This document shows, piece after piece, positions 9,128-17,677 of a stretch of 64,000 nt of DNA. Under the pieces are notes generated by a model. It had not been told where the DNA came from and ran no database searches. It was given only the letters and a program-made list of their open reading frames with translations. The DNA lies in the NCBI GenBank assembly GCA_902826455.1, contig CADEEV010000021.1:1-64000 (forward strand), read 5' to 3'. Position numbers and translations under genes: made by a program. The first letter of the stretch is position 1. Each line of letters starts with the position of its first letter. Origin of the DNA: an uncultured Acidobacteriota bacterium. Lineage in GTDB: Bacteria; Acidobacteriota; Vicinamibacteria; Fen-336.

Positions 9128-9457
9128 TCAGTCGACGATGAAGAGCGAGGCGCCGCCTTCGGTGCGCGAGCGGTGCGCCTCGGCGTCGTTCGCGACGTGG
9201 TAGCTCATGCCGGCCTTCAGGGTGAAGGTGCGGCCGTCCTCGAGCTCCGTCGTGAGCTCGCCCTGGATCACGAACAGCACGTGGCCGCGGCGGCACCAGT
9301 GGTTGGCGCTGTAGCCGGGGCTGTAGTCGACGCGACGCAGGCGCAGCGCGCCGGCTTCGACCGTCCGCCACTGGGCGACGCCCGGGTCGCCCTCGTGCTC
9401 AGTGCGTGGAACCTTGCTCCAGTCGACGGCGGCGAAGGGCAGCGTGCCGAAGTCCAT
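9128..9457 (-). CDS. Small cupin (DHCW-motif cupin fold protein)
   Basis: A 109-residue single-domain cupin. The first cupin motif region reads NHWCRRGHVLFVIQGELTTEL (residues about 67-87), and the second is the KAGMSYHVAND segment near residue 91. The WC within NHWC matches small cupins annotated as DHCW-motif proteins, whose function is unknown. Metal ligands could be the histidines at 68 and 74 and the later His97. It lies upstream of the GNAT gene on the same strand and is 33 nt downstream of the DJ-1-like gene, so the three may be cotranscribed. Confidence 0.8.
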   Translation of the reverse strand: MDFGTLPFAAVDWSKVPRTEHEGDPGVAQWRTVEAGALRLRRVDYSPGYSANHWCRRGHVLFVIQGELTTELEDGRTFTLKAGMSYHVANDAEAHRSRTEGGASLFIVD

Positions 9458-9490
9458 GGCCCTTCAATACCACGGCGGCGGACGCCGTCG

Positions 9491-10192
9491 CTACACGGCC
9501 CAGGCGCGGCTCTCGTACTCCATGTACTCGGCCGTCTGCGTCGCGACCGTGCGGCCGAAGTAGCGGTCCACGACGCGCAGGGCGAGATCGATGCCCGACG
9601 TGAGTCCGCCGGCTGTCGCGAGGTGCTCGCGCTCGACGAAGCGCCGGCCGCGCTCGAGGGGCACGTCCGGGAAGGACTTCGTGAAGTCGTCGAAGAAGTC
9701 GTGGTGGGTCGTCGCCGCGCCGCCGGCGAGCAGGCCGGCCCGGCCCAGCACGAAGGCGCCGACGCAGACGGACATCGTGATGTCGGTCCGGGGCGCCGTC
9801 TTCTTCACCCAGGCCACGAGCGCCTCCGACGCGCGCATGGCCGGGATCACGATGACGTCGGGCTTCGGCGCCGTCTCCAGGGTGTAGTCGGGCGTCACCT
9901 GCATGCCGCCGCCGATGCGCACGGTGTCGGCGCCATCCGCCACCGTGAAGAGCTCGAACGGCATCTCGTCCTCGGGCGAGGTGCCGCGGCCCGGGATGCT
10001 GACGTCGTGGAAGACCTCCCACGGCCCGCAGAAGTCGATCACGGTCGCGTCCTTGGAGATCAGGAAGGCGACCTTGATGCGGCCGTTCGGCTTCGCCTTG
10101 AGGGGGCCGGCGGTGGACGTGGCGGACCACGCGCGCGCAGCGACGACCGCTCCCGCGGCGAGGGACCCTGCGAGGACCTGGCGTCGGTTCAT
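9491..10192 (-). CDS. DJ-1/PfpI (GlxA-type) superfamily protein with Tat-like signal
   Basis: A 233-residue DJ-1/PfpI-superfamily protein resembling the amidotransferase-like half of GlxA regulators, without the AraC DNA-binding half. The likely nucleophile is Cys143 in TMSVCVGAFVLG. The N-terminus MNRRQVLAGSLAAGAV looks like a twin-arginine or Sec signal, so the protein is probably exported. Known members include isonitrile hydratases and glyoxalase-type enzymes, so the reaction cannot be fixed. The stop is 33 nt before the cupin start; the ADOP permease gene ends four bases upstream of the ATG. Confidence 0.82.
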   Translation of the reverse strand: MNRRQVLAGSLAAGAVVAARAWSATSTAGPLKAKPNGRIKVAFLISKDATVIDFCGPWEVFHDVSIPGRGTSPEDEMPFELFTVADGADTVRIGGGMQVTPDYTLETAPKPDVIVIPAMRASEALVAWVKKTAPRTDITMSVCVGAFVLGRAGLLAGGAATTHHDFFDDFTKSFPDVPLERGRRFVEREHLATAGGLTSGIDLALRVVDRYFGRTVATQTAEYMEYESRAWAV

Positions 10193-10196
10193 CGAG

Positions 10197-12848
10197 CTAC
10201 TCCATCCTCAGCGCACGGACCGGCTCGATGGCGACCGCGCGCCGCGCCGGCATCCAGCAGGCCGCGACGGCGACCACGACGAGCACCGCAGCGGAGCCGA
10301 TGAAGCACAGCGGGTCGGTGGGTTCGACGCCGAAGAGCAGGCCCGACACGAGCCGGGAGATCCCCAGGGCGCCGACGACGCCCAGGCCGAGGCCGATCGC
10401 GGCCGAGGTGAGGCCCTCCTTCATGATCATCTCGAGCACGCGCCGCGGGGCGGCGCCCAGGGCGATGCGGATGCCGATCTCCTGGGTGCGCTGGCTGACG
10501 GCGTAGGCCATCAGCCCCGAGAGGCCGGTAGCCGAGATCGCGAGGGCCACGAACGCGAACAGGCTCAGCAGCAGCGTCGTGAGACGCGGCTGGGCGATCG
10601 AGTCCGAGCGGATCTCGGTGAGGCTGCGGGCCGCGCTCACGGCAGTCTGCGGGTCCAGGTTGTGGGCCGCGGCCCGCGCCCCGGCCGAGATCGTCATGGG
10701 ATCCGAGAGCGTCCGGATCATCAGGGTCGCCGTGTACCCCGGGAACTCCGAGAACGGCAGGTAGATCGTGTCGCCGGGCTCACGCTCGAGCCCCGCGTGG
10801 CGCACGTCTCCCACGACGCCCACGATCGTGCGCCAGGTCTGGCCACGGTCGAAGCTGAGGCGCTTGCCGACGGCCTCGCCCTGAAAGCGCTTGCGGGCGA
10901 GGCTGGCGCTCACGATCGCGGCCTTCGTGTCGCTGGCGCGATCGCGCTCCTCGAAGAAGCGTCCCTGGAAGAGCGGCACGCCCAGGGTGTCGAAGTACTC
11001 GGGGCTCACGCCCTGGTACGTGGCTGAGGGCAGCGCTCCTCCGGGCTCGGCGCCCTCGACCTGGAACGTGCCGTCGTTCTGGAAGCTGTTGTTGAGCGGG
11101 AACGTGTAGGCGGTCGCGACGTGGACGACGCCCGGCAGCTCGCGCACCGACCGGAACAGCGACAGGTGGAAGTGCTCGATGCGGTCGAGATCGGCGCGCC
11201 GCTCCGTGTTCGAGTATTTCTCGAAGTTGAGGTCGATCGGCATCGCGACCACGTTCTCGGCCTTGAAGCCGGCGTCGACCCGCTGCAGCTTCGAGAAGCT
11301 GCGCAGCATGAGCGCCGCGCCGATCAGCAGCATGAAGGAGAGGGCGAGCTGCCACACCACGAGGCCGGAGCGCAGCCGGCTCTGGGTCCGGCCGCCCGAC
11401 GAGCGGCCGCTCGACTCGACGAGCACCCGGGCGAGGCGGTCCCACTTGGGCAGTCCGGGCAGCGTGCCGGCCACGAGACCCGTCAGGAGCGAGACGAACA
11501 GCGTGAAGGCGAGCACGGCGCCGTCGATGTGGATCTCGGCCGCTCGCGGCGTGAAGCGCGCGGCGAAAGTCGCGAGCGCGCCGCGGATCGCGACGGCGAA
11601 CAGGAGGCCGAGGGCGCCGCCGGCGAGGGCCAGCAGCGTGCTCTCGGTCGCGAGCTGCCGCACGAGACGCCGGCGGCCGGCCCCGAGCGCCGCCCGCACC
11701 GCGAGCTCCTTGCTGCGACCCGCGAGGCGCGCGAGGGCCAGGTTCGCGACGTTCGCGCAGGCGATCAGCAGCACGAGAGCCACCGTGCCGAGGAGCACGA
11801 GGAACGTGGGCCGGGCGTGGGCCACGAGGTCCTCCTTGAGCGGCGAGAGCACGGTGCGCGGCTCGGTCGAGGGCCCGAAGGAATCGGGGTAGCTGCGGCG
11901 CAGGTTCGCGGCGACGGCGTCGAGGTCGGCCTGGGCCTGCTGCAGGCTGACGCCTTCCTTCACGCGCCCGAAGGACGAGAGCAGGCGCGCCTGGCGGTTC
12001 TCCATGGTCTTGGGGTTCGAGCGGAACGGGCACGCGGAGGCGGGCATGAAGACGTCGTTGTCGTCGGGGTACTCGGGCAGCGGCGGCAGCACCCCCACGA
12101 CGGTGTGGACCTTGTCGTTCATCTCGAAGCGCCGGCCGACGATGCCGGGGTCGGCGCCGGTCTTGTGCCAGTAGTCGTTCGAGAGCACGAGCACGGGCTC
12201 CGCGCCGATCGCGTCCTCTCCGGCCCGGAACGTGCGGCCGAGCAGCGGCTTCACCTGCAGCACGTCGAAGAAGTGCGCCGAGACGACGCCCGTCCTCACG
12301 CGCTGCGGCTCCTCGCCGCCGAACAGCGTGAAGTTCATGGAGTGGTACTCGACGACGCTGTCGAAGCTCTTGGTCTGCTCGCGGTAGTCGGCGATCTCCG
12401 CGACCGAGAAGCCGAGGTCGTTCGAGCCGCTCGTGCGCTCGGGCTGCCGGATCACGACGATCTGGTCGCCGCGCTCGTAGGGCAGCGGCTGCAGCAGCAC
12501 CGCGTTGACGACGCTGAAGACCGCCGTGTTGGCGCCGATGCCCAGGGCGAGCGTGAGCAGCACGGCCGCGGCGTAGCCGCGGTTGCGGTTCAGGTTGCGC
12601 ACGCCGTACTTCAGGTCCTGGCCCAGGGTCTCCAGGGTGCGGACGCCCCACGACTCGCGGCAGTCGTCCTGGGTCGCGTCGATGGGCCCGAACTTGAGGA
12701 GGGCCTGACGCCGCGCCTCGACCGGTGCGAGGCCGCGGCGCAGTCCCTCTTCGGTCTCGAGGGCGATGTGGTGGCGCATCTCCTCGTTCATCTCGCCTTC
12801 GAGGCGGTCACGGTGGAACAGGGCGCGGAGGCTGCGGAGGAAGCTCAT
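10197..12848 (-). CDS. ADOP-family ABC transporter permease (MacB/FtsX type)
   Basis: An 883-residue inner-membrane permease of the acidobacterial duplicated orphan permease (ADOP) class. The first 60 residues carry the class-specific soluble N-terminus (EMRHHIALETEEGLRRGLA). A MacB periplasmic-core domain follows after the first membrane helix (VLLTLALGIGANTAVFSVV). Two FtsX-type membrane modules end in RRVLEMIMKEGLTSAAIGL and a final helix. No cognate ATPase is encoded nearby, as is usual for ADOPs. The upstream PadR gene ends seven bases before this start, so the pair forms one transcription unit. Substrate unknown; efflux or lipoprotein-type mechanotransmission is plausible. Confidence 0.92.
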   Translation of the reverse strand: MSFLRSLRALFHRDRLEGEMNEEMRHHIALETEEGLRRGLAPVEARRQALLKFGPIDATQDDCRESWGVRTLETLGQDLKYGVRNLNRNRGYAAAVLLTLALGIGANTAVFSVVNAVLLQPLPYERGDQIVVIRQPERTSGSNDLGFSVAEIADYREQTKSFDSVVEYHSMNFTLFGGEEPQRVRTGVVSAHFFDVLQVKPLLGRTFRAGEDAIGAEPVLVLSNDYWHKTGADPGIVGRRFEMNDKVHTVVGVLPPLPEYPDDNDVFMPASACPFRSNPKTMENRQARLLSSFGRVKEGVSLQQAQADLDAVAANLRRSYPDSFGPSTEPRTVLSPLKEDLVAHARPTFLVLLGTVALVLLIACANVANLALARLAGRSKELAVRAALGAGRRRLVRQLATESTLLALAGGALGLLFAVAIRGALATFAARFTPRAAEIHIDGAVLAFTLFVSLLTGLVAGTLPGLPKWDRLARVLVESSGRSSGGRTQSRLRSGLVVWQLALSFMLLIGAALMLRSFSKLQRVDAGFKAENVVAMPIDLNFEKYSNTERRADLDRIEHFHLSLFRSVRELPGVVHVATAYTFPLNNSFQNDGTFQVEGAEPGGALPSATYQGVSPEYFDTLGVPLFQGRFFEERDRASDTKAAIVSASLARKRFQGEAVGKRLSFDRGQTWRTIVGVVGDVRHAGLEREPGDTIYLPFSEFPGYTATLMIRTLSDPMTISAGARAAAHNLDPQTAVSAARSLTEIRSDSIAQPRLTTLLLSLFAFVALAISATGLSGLMAYAVSQRTQEIGIRIALGAAPRRVLEMIMKEGLTSAAIGLGLGVVGALGISRLVSGLLFGVEPTDPLCFIGSAAVLVVVAVAACWMPARRAVAIEPVRALRME

Positions 12849-12855
12849 GGGATCC

Positions 12856-13188
12856 TCACGCGTTCTCGAGGACGCGCTGCACGGCGGCCGAGAGCCGCTC
12901 CCAGTTGGCCGTCTCGCGGTCGAGCTGGCTCTGGCCGAGGCGCGTCAGCTTGTAGAACTTGGCGCGGCGGTTGTTCTCGGACGCCGCCCATTCCGAGGCG
13001 ATCCAGCCCTGGCTCTCGAGACGATAGAGCGCGGGGTAGAGCGAGCCCTGGTTCACGCGCAGCACGTCCTTCGAGATCTGCTGGATGCGCTGGGAGATGC
13101 CCCAGCCGTGGCGCTCCTCCGTCGACAGCGTGCGCAGGATCAGCATGTCGAGTGTGCCCTGCAGGAGATCGCTCTTCGTGTCGGCCAT
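12856..13188 (-). CDS. PadR-family transcriptional repressor
   Basis: A 110-residue winged-helix regulator. LLQGTLDMLILRTL and the recognition segment NQGSLYPALYRLESQGWI are classic for PadR. The ATG at 13186-13188 is preceded by AGAGGTG; a longer frame upstream has no support. It is the first gene of the PadR-ADOP pair typical of Acidobacteriota and is expected to repress its own operon. A perfect 9-bp inverted repeat lies in its promoter (see 13205-13241). Confidence 0.93.
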   Translation of the reverse strand: MADTKSDLLQGTLDMLILRTLSTEERHGWGISQRIQQISKDVLRVNQGSLYPALYRLESQGWIASEWAASENNRRAKFYKLTRLGQSQLDRETANWERLSAAVQRVLENA

Positions 13189-13204
13189 GTTCACCTCTAG
13201 ACGT

Positions 13205-13241
13205 TCGACAGGAAGATGCGTCCGCTCCTGTCGATTGTCAA
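13205..13241 (-). promoter_or_regulatory. Promoter and palindromic operator of the padR-ADOP operon
   Basis: On the minus strand, TTGACA (13241-13236), a 17-nt spacer and CATCTT (13218-13213) form a candidate sigma-70 promoter. A perfect inverted repeat TCGACAGGA/TCCTGTCGA (13205-13213 and 13226-13234, 12-nt gap) covers the spacer and -10. A repressor bound there would block polymerase, fitting PadR autoregulation. The arms differ from the textbook PadR ATGT-N8-ACAT pattern. Confidence 0.55.
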
Positions 13242-13312
13242 GGGGAAACCGCGCGCGGGCTGCCGATGTCCAGACGGCTGGATGAAAACGCGTCTGATAG
13301 GCTTGGCGCCTC

Positions 13313-14695
13313 ATGGCCGAAAGCGTCGACGTCGCCGTCATCGGGGGCGGGATCACCGGCCTCGCCGCGGCCCACGCCCTGCGGAAGCGCGGCGTGTCCT
13401 TCGTGCTGCTCGAGGCCGCGCCGCGCTTCGGCGGCGTGATCCGGACCGAGAGCGAGGGCGGCTTCCTCCTCGAGGCCGGGCCCGACGCCCTGCTCGCCCA
13501 GAAGCCCGACGGCGTCGCGCTGTGCCGCGAGCTCGGCCTCGAAAACCGGCTCGTGCCCACGAACCCGGCCGAGCGCCGCGTGTTCGTGCTGCGTCGCGGC
13601 CGGCTCCACCCGCTGCCCGAGGGCATGCTGCTCGCGGTGCCGACGCGCCTCGCGCCGCTCCTGAAGAGCCGGCTCTTCTCCTGGGCCGGCAAGCTGCGCA
13701 TGGGTCTCGATCTCGTGATCCCGGCGCGCCGCGGCGACGCCGACGAGTCGATCGCGAGCTTCCTGAGACGGCGCTTCGGGCAGGAGAGCGTCGATCGCCT
13801 GGGCGAGCCGCTGCTCGCCGGCATCCACGCGGGCGACCCGGAGCATCTCTCGATCCGCGCCACGTTCCCGCGTTTCGTGGAGCTCGAGCGCACTCATGGA
13901 AGCCTGATCCGCGGCCTCCTCGCGACCGCGCCGACGGCCCAGGCGGCGGCCACGCCGTTCCTGTCGCTGCGCGGCGGCATGAACGAGCTCGTCGAGGCCC
14001 TGGTCGGGGCGCTTCCCGCGGCGAGCCTGCGCGCCGGCACGCCCGTGCGCTGGGTCCATCGCAGCGGCACGTCCCTCGCGATCGTCCTCGGCACGGGAGA
14101 GACGCTGCTCGCGCGCGCTCTCGTCCTCGCGACACCGGCGCCGCGCTCGGCGCCCATCCTCGAGCCCCTGGCGCCCGGCCCCGCCGGCTTCCTGGCCGAC
14201 GTCGCCTTCGCTTCCACGGCCACGATCCTCCTGGGCTACCGTCGCGCCGACGTGGCCCACCCGCTGGCGGGCTACGGCTTCGTCGTGCCCCGCGGGGAAG
14301 GACTGCGCACGAGCGCCGTGACCTTCGTCTCGAGCAAGCTCCCCGAGCGCGCCCCCGAGGGGCACGTGCTGTTGCGCGCTTTCGTGGGCGGCGTGCGCGA
14401 CCCGAACGCCCTCAAGCTCACGGACGAGACGCTGGTGGGGGACGTGATCAGCGAGCTCGTCCCGCTCCTCGGCCTCTCGGGGGCGCCGGTCGTGCGGCGC
14501 GTGTTCCGCTGGCCGAGCGCGACCCCGCAGCTCGACGTCGGCCACCTCGAGAAGCTGGCGGCCGTCGAGGCCGAGGTCGCGACGATCCCGGGCCTGTTCC
14601 TGGCGGGAGCCGGGCTGCGGGCGACCGGGATCCCCGACTGCATCGGCGACGGCGCTCGCGCCGGCGAGGCCGCGGCAGCGTTCCTGACGTCCTAG
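13313..14695 (+). CDS. hemY: Oxygen-dependent protoporphyrinogen (or coproporphyrinogen) oxidase
   Basis: A 460-residue FAD enzyme of late haem synthesis. The dinucleotide-binding motif is VIGGGITGLAAAHAL (residues 9-23), followed by RFGGVIRTE. PLLAGIHAGDPEHLS and the C-terminal FLAGAGLRATGIPDCIGDG are typical of HemY/PPO. It oxidises protoporphyrinogen IX, or coproporphyrinogen III in the coproporphyrin-dependent branch; the sequence alone does not separate these. The final TAG interlocks with the stop of the opposing metalloprotease gene on a shared CTAG (14692-14695). It diverges from padR across 124 bp. Confidence 0.92.
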   Translation: MAESVDVAVIGGGITGLAAAHALRKRGVSFVLLEAAPRFGGVIRTESEGGFLLEAGPDALLAQKPDGVALCRELGLENRLVPTNPAERRVFVLRRGRLHPLPEGMLLAVPTRLAPLLKSRLFSWAGKLRMGLDLVIPARRGDADESIASFLRRRFGQESVDRLGEPLLAGIHAGDPEHLSIRATFPRFVELERTHGSLIRGLLATAPTAQAAATPFLSLRGGMNELVEALVGALPAASLRAGTPVRWVHRSGTSLAIVLGTGETLLARALVLATPAPRSAPILEPLAPGPAGFLADVAFASTATILLGYRRADVAHPLAGYGFVVPRGEGLRTSAVTFVSSKLPERAPEGHVLLRAFVGGVRDPNALKLTDETLVGDVISELVPLLGLSGAPVVRRVFRWPSATPQLDVGHLEKLAAVEAEVATIPGLFLAGAGLRATGIPDCIGDGARAGEAAAAFLTS

Positions 14696-17088
14696 CCGAC
14701 CGGCCTTCCGGGCGGCACCGGCGTGGCGGGCTGCCCCTTGCGCGCCTCCGCGTCCTCGAGGAACTCGCGCAGGTCCCGCTCCGCCAGGCGCAGGTGCGCT
14801 TCCGCCTCCGGTGTCGCGCCCTTCTGCAGCTTCAGGCTGTCCCGCAATCGCGTGAGCGTCGCGAAGGTCGCGGCGCGGACTTCGGGCGAGGCGGCAGGCT
14901 GGGCCGCGAGGTTCGTGAGCGCGTCGAGCGTCACGCGCTGGGCGACCCGGCGCAAGGCGGCGAAGCGCGGCGTCGCGTCGGGTGGAGCGCCCCAGGTCGC
15001 CGCCACGAGCTGCCGCTGCAGCGAGGCCAGGGTCAAGGCGCCGGTCCCCGTGGCCAGCGACAGGCGCGCGGCGCGCTGCGGATCGAGCAGCGGAGCCACG
15101 ACGAGCGTCGCCAGGCTGCGGGCCGCCGTGAGGGGGCTGAAGACGGGCCCCGCGTCGGACGGGAAGAGCTCGCGCGTCGCGGCCGTCATGCTCGGCTCGG
15201 CCACCAGGGCGTCGACGATCCGATCCGGGAGGTCGAGGTTCACGGGCGACAAGGCGGTGAGCAGCAGCTCGAGGGCTTCCTTCTGCTTCGCGGCCGGCAC
15301 CGCGGCCCGGGGCACCTGGCCGTCGCCCGCGAGGGCGTTCGTCTGGTAGAAGCCGCCCACGTGCTGTTGCGCCGCCTGGATGCCGAAGCGGTGGTAGAGA
15401 TACGCGAGGCTCAGGCGCTGCTGGAGCTCGTAGAGCGGCGCGCCGGCCTCGAGCTGCCCCGGGCCGAAGCGATCCAGGATCACGCGCCGCACGTCCTGGG
15501 TCGTCCGCAGCCACGCGACGGGATCCGGCCCGAAGTCGTACTCGGCCCAGCGCGGGTCGCTCTCGAGCGGGAAGAGGTTGCCCTGCGCGTAGCCGTCGCG
15601 GACGATCGCGTCGAGCGCCGCGCGGTCCTCGCTCGGCGCATAGCCCCACTGGATCATCAGCCGGTCGTAGGACCCGACGTCCGTGGGATACGCGTCCGAG
15701 AAGTCGAGCTGTCCGTTGTTGAGCCGGATGTTGGCGCCCAGGTAGTCGAGGACCGAGCCCCAGCCGAAGGTGGTGGCCGCGAAGTTGTGATTGAGGCCCA
15801 GGGTGTGGCCGACCTCGTGGGCGGACAGGTAGCGCAGGCGCGCCAGCACGAGGCCCTCCTCGCTGGCGAAGCTGCCGTCCCCGGCGGCCCAGGCCATGTC
15901 GGGGGAATCGCCCGCGGTGCAGGCGCGAGGCGGCGTCGTGTTCTGCCACATCCGCGACGTGGTACGGCGGCGGTGGGAGTCGATGCGCGCCACGCCGTGG
16001 AGGATCTCGCCGGTGCGGGGATCCGTGCGCACCTCGCCGATCGACCAGGCGCGATCGGCCCGATTGACCCACTCGATGCCCGAATAGCGCGCGTCGAGGA
16101 ACGTGGCGCCCTCCGGCAGGTCCTTCACGACGAAGGCGTTCCTGAAGCCCGCCTTCTCGAAGGCGTGGTTCCACCACAGCGCGGCGTCGCGGATCGCGCC
16201 GCGCTCGGGCTCGGGAATGCCGCGGTCCAGGTAGTAGACGAGGGGCTTCACGGGCTCGGACAGGGCCGCGGCCGGATCCTTCTTCTGCAGCCGCCAGCGC
16301 GCGACGAGGTAGCGCTCGATGGGCTCCGTGAACGGCGCCGTGTGGTCGAGGACGCGGCTCGCGATGAAGCCGATGCGGGGGTCGAGGAGGCGCGGCGTGT
16401 AGCCCGGTTCCGGCAGCTTGAGGAAGGTGTGGTGGACGCGCAGGCTGATCGTGCGGCCGTCCGGCGCCACGTTCTGGGCGGCCGCGGCGGGCTTCTCGGT
16501 CGCGAACGTGAGCGTCGTCTCGATCTCGGTGTTGAGCGGGAACGCGCCGCTGCGCTCGAAGGCGAACGCGGAGCGCGCCGGATCCTGGCGATAGTCGCCG
16601 AGCTCTCCCTCCCGGAGCGCCGTCGCGAACTCCGTGTCCCGCAGCAGGAACTCGGTCGCGTCGACCAGGACGCGGGGGCCGTCCTCGGCGACGATCGGCA
16701 GCGACGCCAGCACCGAGGACGGGAAGGACTCGGTCACCACCCGCGTGCGCTCGGCGTCGGCGACGCCGCTGCGGTGGGTGGTCTGGAGCTGCCGCAGCAG
16801 CAGCCGCGGGCCCACGCGCTCGAAGCGCACCAGGCCCAGGTTCCCGAGCTGCCCCCGGTCGAGGGAGGCCTCGAGCACGCCCGCCCCGCCCGCGAGGCCG
16901 GCGCCGTAGAGGAACTCGTCGCCCGGCCGCGCCACGTCCAGGAGCAGCACGCCCTTCGCCGCATCCCAGTAGTAGGGAAGAAAGCCGTCGTGGCGCTCGA
17001 GGCCGGCGCTGCGGGCGGCGATCGTCTCGGCCTGCGCGGTAGAGGGGAGGAGGGCGGCGGCGAGGACCACGGCGGAGAAGAGGCGCAT
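14692..17088 (-). CDS. Secreted zinc-dependent metalloprotease (DUF4953/DUF5117 type)
   Basis: A 798-residue exported metalloprotease. The signal peptide MRLFSAVVLAAALLPSTAQA is followed by DUF5117-like beta domains, including the family marker GFLPYYWD near residue 37. The metzincin-type zinc site HEVGHTLGLNHNF starts at His424. GYAPSEDRAALDAI and a long helical C-terminus follow. I start it at the ATG at 17086-17088; in-frame codons upstream run into the thioredoxin-like gene. Homologues are large secreted or periplasmic enzymes of unknown substrate, common in Acidobacteriota and Bacteroidota. The stop interlocks with hemY's. Confidence 0.9.
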   Translation of the reverse strand: MRLFSAVVLAAALLPSTAQAETIAARSAGLERHDGFLPYYWDAAKGVLLLDVARPGDEFLYGAGLAGGAGVLEASLDRGQLGNLGLVRFERVGPRLLLRQLQTTHRSGVADAERTRVVTESFPSSVLASLPIVAEDGPRVLVDATEFLLRDTEFATALREGELGDYRQDPARSAFAFERSGAFPLNTEIETTLTFATEKPAAAAQNVAPDGRTISLRVHHTFLKLPEPGYTPRLLDPRIGFIASRVLDHTAPFTEPIERYLVARWRLQKKDPAAALSEPVKPLVYYLDRGIPEPERGAIRDAALWWNHAFEKAGFRNAFVVKDLPEGATFLDARYSGIEWVNRADRAWSIGEVRTDPRTGEILHGVARIDSHRRRTTSRMWQNTTPPRACTAGDSPDMAWAAGDGSFASEEGLVLARLRYLSAHEVGHTLGLNHNFAATTFGWGSVLDYLGANIRLNNGQLDFSDAYPTDVGSYDRLMIQWGYAPSEDRAALDAIVRDGYAQGNLFPLESDPRWAEYDFGPDPVAWLRTTQDVRRVILDRFGPGQLEAGAPLYELQQRLSLAYLYHRFGIQAAQQHVGGFYQTNALAGDGQVPRAAVPAAKQKEALELLLTALSPVNLDLPDRIVDALVAEPSMTAATRELFPSDAGPVFSPLTAARSLATLVVAPLLDPQRAARLSLATGTGALTLASLQRQLVAATWGAPPDATPRFAALRRVAQRVTLDALTNLAAQPAASPEVRAATFATLTRLRDSLKLQKGATPEAEAHLRLAERDLREFLEDAEARKGQPATPVPPGRPVG

Positions 17089-17117
17089 GGCCCCCACTCT
17101 AAGGCAAGAGCTCCCGC

Positions 17118-17657
17118 CTAGGAGCAGCCCGGCTTCTCGGCCAGCAGCATCTCCAGCTTCGACTCCACCTCGTCGCCGCTGAACTGCGCCTCGCGGACCT
17201 CGCCGACGTGCTTCGCGCGCAGGCGGCCGCAGCGGTCGACGAGGTACGTCGTGGGCCACGCGTAGGCGTCCAGGGCGTCCCAGTAGGCCGACTCGTTGTC
17301 CATGAGCTGGGGCCAGCGGATGTCGTGCTTCTTGAGCTCCGCCAGGAACGACTCGCGCTTCCTCTCGAAGCCGAACTCCGGCGTGTGCACGCCGAGCACC
17401 ACGACGCCGCGGTCCTTGTAGCGCGCGTGGATCGACTTCACCCAGGGGATGGTGTTGACGCAGTTCACGCAGCCGAACGCCCACAGGTCCACGACCACGA
17501 CCTTGCCCGCGAGACCCTTCCAGCTCTGGGGCCCACCCACCCAGGCCTTCGCGTCCGCCGGCAGCGGCGGCATCGCCGGGCCCACGGGCAGCGTCCGTTC
17601 CTGGGCGAAGGCCGCGGGACCGGCCGCGAGAAGCAGGAGGACGAGCAGGGCTCTCAT
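17118..17657 (-). CDS. Exported thioredoxin-like protein (CVNC active site)
   Basis: A 179-residue periplasmic thioredoxin-fold protein. A signal peptide (MRALLVLLLLAAGPAAFA) precedes a TlpA/redoxin-like domain. The redox motif is WAFGCVNCVNTIPWV, with Cys-Val-Asn-Cys in place of the usual CxPC; this resembles the thioredoxin domain of DipZ-type proteins. The cis-proline loop is visible as YAWPTTYLVD. It probably reduces disulphides or peroxides in the envelope. It lies 29 nt upstream of the metalloprotease on the same strand and could assist folding of such secreted enzymes, which is inference. Confidence 0.85.
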   Translation of the reverse strand: MRALLVLLLLAAGPAAFAQERTLPVGPAMPPLPADAKAWVGGPQSWKGLAGKVVVVDLWAFGCVNCVNTIPWVKSIHARYKDRGVVVLGVHTPEFGFERKRESFLAELKKHDIRWPQLMDNESAYWDALDAYAWPTTYLVDRCGRLRAKHVGEVREAQFSGDEVESKLEMLLAEKPGCS

Positions 17658-17677
17658 CCCTTCACTCTACCCTCACG

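Noticed and set aside
9491-10192. A full GlxA/AraC-type regulator
   Set aside because: The C-terminal helix-turn-helix half is absent and the N-terminus looks like an export signal.
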